Assembly (NCBI GenBank): GCA_026874595.1
Contig: CM049314.1
Coordinates: 76,954,300 to 77,018,299 of the forward strand
Source of the DNA: Sipunculus nudus
Taxonomy: Eukaryota; Annelida; Sipuncula; Golfingiida; Sipunculidae
Direction of reading: 5' to 3'
DNA: 64,000 nucleotides
Shown one piece after another: positions 58,086-64,000 of the stretch; positions within the stretch are counted from its first letter, which is position 1, and every line of letters starts with the position of its first letter. The position numbers were made by a program, and so were the translations under genes. The notes below the pieces were generated by a model that made no database searches, was not told the DNA's origin, and saw only the letters and a list, made by a program, of their open reading frames with translations.

Positions 58086-58470
58086 ATCAGTAAAAGTCGC
58101 CGAGTTATAAGTATTTCTGTAAAATCTTGTTTTTTTAGTTTGACAAGATATGATGCGATATTTGACGTGTCTTGAAGTTTTGTCATATCAAGCTGGCCGA
58201 ATGTTACGATATGCCGACAATAGACCTGTGTAACAGTAAACGTCGCCAATTTATAAGCATATTTATGAAATCTTGTTTTTTTTCAAGTTCGGCTGGAAAA
58301 AATGCAAGATTTGGCGTGTCTTGCAGTGTTATCTTATCAAGCTGGTCATATGTTACAATATGTCGACAACTGTATGTCGCTGAGTAATAAGCATTTTCAT
58401 GAAGTCTCGTTTTTTCTAGTTTCACGAGATATTGTGTAAGATTTGATGAGGCTTGTAGTGTAATCATGTC
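58085..58470 (+). repeat. Three diverged tandem copies, about 135-145 bp
   Basis: aaagtcgccgagttataagt (58096), aacgtcgccaatttataagc (58240) and tgtcgctgagtaataagcat (58375) begin parallel segments that continue with aaatcttgttttttt, gatatttgacgtgtcttg-like and ttatcaagctgg-like words. Confidence 0.75.
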
Positions 58471-58854
58471 CAGCTAGCCATCAGCCAAGCATTGACGAAA
58501 ACCTCTGTAGCTTAAAAATTGAAAAAGATAAAAATTGTACCATGAATATTTTCAGACTATCAAGTTTTAACCAAAAATGCGTAACCATGGTAACCACAGA
58601 TTAAGCTAGCTACATATACCATGAAAGGCCATGGAATTTTCAACAGAATGAGCTACAGTTAATGTTGGTAACATATATATATTAGGTGAGATACGTATAT
58701 GAGCCCAAAAAGTATATGAATTAGTGTATCGACCGCAGCGCCACCTCGCGGTCATATTAAAAAAATGAAAAATGATTTCGAGATATTGGGATACAAGATA
58801 TATAAGTTTCGTGATGATTCCTGTAAACTTGTGGCCTCTAGGGTATCTTTGAGT

Positions 58855-59820
58855 GTAGTCTCGCCAAATCACGTTCTTGATTTTGGCCTTTGGCTGATGT
58901 TGACTAAAGCAAAAGGCTTCCAGGACTTTTGGTTGTCAATCAACCCTGTTAGTTTCAAGGTGATTGCTGCAAAATTGTGGTCTGTAGAGAGTCCACAAAA
59001 AGAAACTAAAAACAAACAAATGGACATACGGAACTTACGAAAATACTTGCCAAAATCGAAGATTTCCGGCAAGCAACTGAACGATCTTGGGTCGAGCGCT
59101 TTCCGGAAATTGAAATAGACAGACTGAATGGTAAATGCAAAGACCAATAAAATGAGCTATATTTTTTTAGATATAGAACAATATTTGAAAAAGTTATAAG
59201 CAGAATAATATTTGTGTTGCTGACCTTGACTTTAAGATTTGACCTATCTCAACTAAAAAACAAAAGTTTTGCAGTAGTTTTATTTTTCTATCAACTATAT
59301 AACTTTTAGAGCGGTTGCTTGAGATTCTTTTAGTGTAGAGCAAAATCAGTGGAATATCGTAAAGTACGAGTTTTTCTGAGACTTAGTACAAAGTCGGGAA
59401 AACTGATCAAATCCTGCCTAAAGCAAAAAACTAGACCTCTGTAACGGAATACCATGTCGAATGACAGGACAAGCAGGGAGGCAAATGTGACGACAACTTA
59501 CAAACAGACGAATATGTTGACACGCTGACACACGCATGGAGAAAACACGGAGGGAAAAATGAGCTAAAGTTTATGTAGATAGGCCCACTTTTGACGAAGT
59601 TATGACGAAAATAAAATTTCGACATTTTCGATGATCCCGACCTTTGACTTATAGTGACCAAAAACAAAGGGCTTCTTGAACCCTAGGCTTCCTATCAACT
59701 ACGTACGATTGAAAGAGATCGCTGCAAAGGTATGTCATGTAGAATGGAGAAGGAAAGGTAAATTTACAAACAGAAAAACAGACATACGCAACTGACCAAC
59801 ATGCTTGCCGAAATCGAAGG
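58855..59820 (+). repeat. Dispersed repeat, two diverged copies
   Basis: Segments at about 58860-59075 and 59625-59820 share agcaaaaggcttccaggact / acaaagggcttcttgaaccc, gattgctgcaaa / gatcgctgcaaa, and acatacg(g/c)aact then a cttgcc(a/g)aaatcgaag block. The type resembles the tgacctttgacc repeats at 34 kb. Confidence 0.6.
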
Positions 59821-60112
59821 GTGAAACTTACTTATTTGGCGGTCTTTCTGAAATCAACCAGGTGCAAATCTATAGAATTAGTACGAAGAAAAACACCACG
59901 GGCAAACACGAGCAGAAGAAAATTTAAGGAAAAAGATAAAAAAAGAAAAAATAAGAAAAAAAATATCATGCTTGGTTTTGCACTATAGGGGGCCAAATAT
60001 CAATACAGACATGAAATCGCTAAAGTCTTATTATCTTATTACCCTCCCTTCAGAGAGGTCCAGGCTCAAGGAGAATAGATGAAATACAATTCAGCTTTAA
60101 ATCGAAATCTAT

Positions 60113-60168
<56 letters not shown>

Positions 60169-61371
60169 GCAGGCATGTATTGTGTTAGATATGTTTGTTA
60201 CTGGGTACATATTGTTATGTAAATGAACTGACCAGCTATAAGTGGCGCTGGCGTATCCTATACTAGAAACCTTACTCGATAGGTATACTTGACACTATTA
60301 ATTACTGTACGTCTTCAGGAAAACAACCTCTTAGTAGAAAAAGTAATTTTGACACAATACAATGATACGGTTATCTGGAACATAGCGTTTCTTTGCTTCT
60401 GAGCTAAGACAGCCTTGCCGAAACGAAAAAAAAAATTTTTCGCGACTCATGAAATGTGAATAACCCGACTCAGCCGGCAGCAGCATACATGTGGCTTACC
60501 TTGCTTCATAACTAGCGTAGGTTTGTTTTTGTGACAGACTTTTCAAGTTCTTAAAACAACTATCATTTCAGAATCAACAAAAACATTCTTATGTGCATCT
60601 TACTTTAATGTAAAGATTTTTGCGTGTTAAAAATGTGTTCTTCTGTTTTAACAATGCCGGTACACGTCCCTTTCCCCACCAAAAGTTCTCTCCAGATAAA
60701 CCTCCTAGGATACTTCTGGTTTTCTTGCTACCTTGGTCACAACACAAGAGAACACTTGTCGACCCGGGCGCAATATAGTAGTGTAAGAGAGTTGCTATTT
60801 CTGACGATGAAAGGTCTGATTTTAGTCTTTGAAAAACAGAGAACTGGAAGTTATTATTATTTTCTAACACGGATTCTTAAAACTCATTTTCATGTACAAA
60901 TTCGTTTAACGGTAATAACTTTTAATTGAGATTTTAAAGATGACATACATATGCTCCACTTCCAAAATAAGAACGCTATTGATTTTGTGGGCCACATGAT
61001 AAAAAAGATCAGTGGATCGATTTCTTCAAACAATTTAAACAAAAAAATTAGCCAAACTTTTCAGCCAAAACTTTATATCTTTTTCATACATCTTTCACTG
61101 ACAAGGGAGGTAGCCAGGTTACCTTGATGTCATGAGAAAAACTTCTTGAAAAGCTGTCAGACAAATGTAGAGCCAACTATCAGAAAAGCACTTCTCTTTT
61201 TTTACCCAAATTGTTACGTGATTTTGGTAGGGCCTATCCTCACATGTCATAATGGACTTTAATTTGCTGCGTAAAACCTTTCATATAATTTTTTAAAAGT
61301 AAAGTATTTTATAATTTATATTTGATATTGAACCGGGGAAGACCATTTTATTCCTCTGAAAAACAATTTAA
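59821..61371. other. Non-coding stretch
   Basis: Contains an (AT)n run at 60115-60167. No recognised gene. Confidence 0.4.
60115..60167 (+). repeat. (AT)n microsatellite
   Basis: Uninterrupted atatat run of about 53 bp. Confidence 0.97.
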
Positions 61372-61821
61372 ATGAATCACGAAGCTGCTTCGAAAATTTT
61401 GGTAACTTTAATAGGACAGAAATCAAAATTTGTTGAGCAGAAAAAGCAAAACGGAGTAGTTAGATTTCTGCAGCAAACAAAAATAAAACTGTATCATTAT
61501 AAACTTTCATATAAACCTAAGATAACAAATGTCACAAGTATTCAATACGAGTACAAAAGAAAGTTATTAATATTTTTGATTGCTGGAATACTCATGCCAT
61601 CTGCAGATACGCAATTAAAACCTGGATTTTTTTCATTTTATTTTCGGGTATCATTTCACTGGCGACTTTGCTGTGGTATCTGGCTTATCTCTAATGAATT
61701 TATAATTTTTATTATGTTTTGTGAGTTATCGTTGAAATTATTTTCAGGAATTCCAGTGTTAAAAAAGAAAGAAAGAAAGAAAAACAACCTCTTATTAACG
61801 TCAGAGATCGCTCGTACTTAA
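61372..61821 (+). CDS. 149-codon ORF, unknown, possibly chance
   Basis: ATG-started ORF beginning MNHEAASKILVTLIGQKSKF, with two hydrophobic stretches (LLIFLIAGILM; FIIFIMFCELSLKL) and a Lys-rich end produced by a gaaa run. It is long for AT-rich DNA with frequent stops, but no domain is recognisable and the second half looks low in complexity. Confidence 0.2.
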   Translation: MNHEAASKILVTLIGQKSKFVEQKKQNGVVRFLQQTKIKLYHYKLSYKPKITNVTSIQYEYKRKLLIFLIAGILMPSADTQLKPGFFSFYFRVSFHWRLCCGIWLISNEFIIFIMFCELSLKLFSGIPVLKKKERKKNNLLLTSEIART

Positions 61822-64000
61822 AAGTATTTAAAATGGCCAAAATCATATTGAAACTATCATCTGACCATTTAAAGGAAATTCGATATTAAACAAATGATAG
61901 TCATAAAAAATCTTATCCACATAGCTGACAACTCTTGCTCATTGAATGTATTTACAAATGGCCAAACTCACGTTAAAACTAACTTATAACTCGCTACTAC
62001 ATGCGCTGTCATTCTGTCGAATTTTCATATTGATTTTTTCAAACATACTTTCTTCATAACTGGACAGAATGCAATTTTATACATATACACATAGATTCAG
62101 TGAAATGAGATCAGTGGGACAGCAGTAGCCAGTCCAGACGTAACATGATAGATTGTTGTCTGTAGCCCTGGCTAGCAGGGGTAGGGCTGACCATTTTGTA
62201 TCACTAGTAGAGTGAATACAATAGATACACTAAGTCGCATGTCTTCGATCGTTCGTCTTGTGTTTTTTTCCAAATCAGGAGCAATTGATATGGATGGAAT
62301 GATTGTTGCAATCGGACCAATAACTTTGGTTCATAATTTATCTCAAATCGACGATTGCATTTTTTTGTTCCGCAATCTTAGAAAAATGGTGGCCATATTA
62401 AAATCACTGTTATAATTCGAAAACCGCCATTATAGACAGGGATAACCCTAAAAGAATCTGACAATTCTCAAAAGAAGGATATTTACTGATTCTCGGAAGT
62501 TTCCTGAATAGTTGATTCTTGTTATTAAAAATGTTAGATCGTACTTATTTACTGAGAAAATTTGTATAAATTTGCATATCTGGCTGAACTTGGCAAATTA
62601 AGTACAGTATATCTATATTAACTCATATCTTTTAATTAATCAAATGCAGTAAAACTAAACAAATAAGACAGAGTATTTTGATGATGGACATATTTCAGGG
62701 TGATTAAATCGTTTGTCTGCTTCCAATCCAGTTGAATTGTTAATATACAATTTATTAATTTGCATATGCAGTGAGCAGCTTGGCGAACCATGATCAACCG
62801 TGGGGAGAAAAATAATAAATGCATTGGTTACTGATGCCATGTATAAATAAATTAACTTGATGCACCAATTTAAGGAAATATATTTTATTTCATGCATATC
62901 AGCATAATAAAATAAGGAAGAGAGGATGTTAGTTTGATATTTGATTGAAAGTGAATGGATATCTTATTCCTTCTAAGTTTATTGATCTTTGCAGTATTGC
63001 CTTATTTACAGGGGTTTATGGGGGAAAATAAGTAACTTCTTACAAACGCAAATGCTTATTCCGTACCAAAGTCATAAGTCAAAGAATTATAACAATGTGA
63101 ACCATTTGAGCAAGGACAGTAAAATGGGTATTATTTTACCGTACTCGGTATTGAGACAACGTGATTAACAGTTGGTGATAAATGTTTCATGAAGTTTGCA
63201 TTTTATAAACTAACGAGATCTGTAGATATATGTGTCATGTAAGGGTGTCAGTTTTTCAGGATGAAAGACTACTACATGAAGTATGAGATACTATGTATTT
63301 CAATAGGTGAGAACATATGCACTGAAATATTACATAATGTTACAGAAATATTACTTTCAGTTTACATTATGCTGTTCATATTGTAACAAATGCATTGAAT
63401 ATATACCATACATACCATATATGGACTGTAACATACCGTTTACGCGAGTGGATATTTAATTTTATTTCGTCATATACAGGTCCATTCATGGCATGTTGAT
63501 CAGATATTGATGTCGTCAAGGTAAGGCAGTCATATAATGGCCCCCTTTCACCCTCTGTCTAACCAAAAGCCTCTTACATACATATTTACATTTGATTTGC
63601 TATTTATATTGGTCAGCGAGAAAAGAAACTCTTAAAGTTATTTATCCACGTTTTATATGAAACAGTAGGAGTCTTTTTAACATATACTGTAACAATGTAA
63701 CATCGTCTCTATAGTAGTTGTTTTATAATAAATTCCTTAACCAGTTTTAGTCTCATTATTTAACAATGACACTTGAGATGGAAATGTCAAATTTGCACAT
63801 CCATATATACATGTATTGATATATAAGTTCTGGCGCGATGTAGAACCCAGATATAGCAATCAATCCAAGAGGACACAAATGATAATCAATGGCTTTAACA
63901 AGAATTAGTTTGATTATTGATATTTCGTATGCTTATCGGTTTCCCGGAGAAGAATCGATTAAAAAATAAATATATTATAAAAACATGAACAAATGCATAT
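61822..64000. other. AT-rich stretch, nothing recognised
   Basis: Short ORFs only. No repeat, RNA gene or motif identified. Confidence 0.5.

Noticed and set aside
58765-59147. ORFs of 117 and 92 codons on opposite strands
   Set aside because: They overlap a dispersed repeat whose second copy at 59625-59820 does not keep the frame.

Overview
The window looks like nuclear DNA of a marine invertebrate, most likely a bivalve mollusc. It is AT-rich and intron/intergenic-like, and no ORF resembles a complete conserved host gene. It holds tRNA-derived SINEs, LINE and Ty3/gypsy remnants, several minisatellites, and dispersed repeats of a type I associate with bivalve genomes (tgacctttgacc-type repeats ending in gacggacggacg, and ggtgtccgctcatgacagg-type repeats). 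The taxonomic call is inference. No complete host protein-coding gene and no canonical rRNA or tRNA gene could be supported; a few short ORFs could be exons and are listed with low confidence.

Layout. 1-2.0 kb is unremarkable AT-rich DNA. 2.0-7.6 kb is one large minisatellite with a 75-bp unit (about 73 copies). Its unit has no stop codon in any of the three forward frames, which explains the many long, cysteine-rich ORFs there. A five-unit higher-order cassette recurs three times. A probable solo LTR (minus strand, 7.89-8.64 kb) sits in its decayed right flank. 14.2-15.4 kb is an internally deleted LINE pol on the minus strand. It is followed by a 40-bp minisatellite that carries a CACGTG core in nearly every unit (15.6-16.1 kb). 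18.9-19.6 kb holds two tRNA-derived SINEs head to head. A LINE 3' end lies at 22.5-23.0 kb. 25.8-26.1 kb is a GA-rich array. 27.7-29.8 kb holds three small tRNA-like relics and a 38-bp tandem repeat. 33.0-35.1 kb has a second copy of the main SINE (minus strand) beside a 1.1-kb element with five tandem 145-bp units, each with a DR1 nuclear-receptor-type motif. 38.7-41.0 kb holds a third kind of SINE, a 277-bp duplication and dispersed repeats.

44.8-47.4 kb contains a long inverted repeat around a microsatellite, a CCAAT/GC-box cluster, and the most interesting object: a 432-bp TRIM-like mini retrotransposon (46682-47113). Its two LTRs flank an exact 18-bp tRNA-Pro primer-binding site and a polypurine tract, and both LTRs contain tRNA-like A- and B-box (pol III) motifs. 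48.7-49.95 kb has 29-bp and about 240-bp tandem arrays. 53.3-54.8 kb is a decayed Ty3/gypsy pol on the minus strand, interrupted inside the reverse transcriptase by a full-length SINE with a perfect 10-bp target-site duplication. That insertion fixes the SINE's boundaries at 53851-54274. 58-60 kb has further diverged repeats; the rest is AT-rich with nothing recognised.

There are no operons or pathways to describe: the window is a record of nested retroelement insertion and tandem-repeat growth. SINEs and the TRIM-like element carry pol III-type promoter motifs, and their amplification would depend on LINE or LTR-element enzymes in trans (inference).
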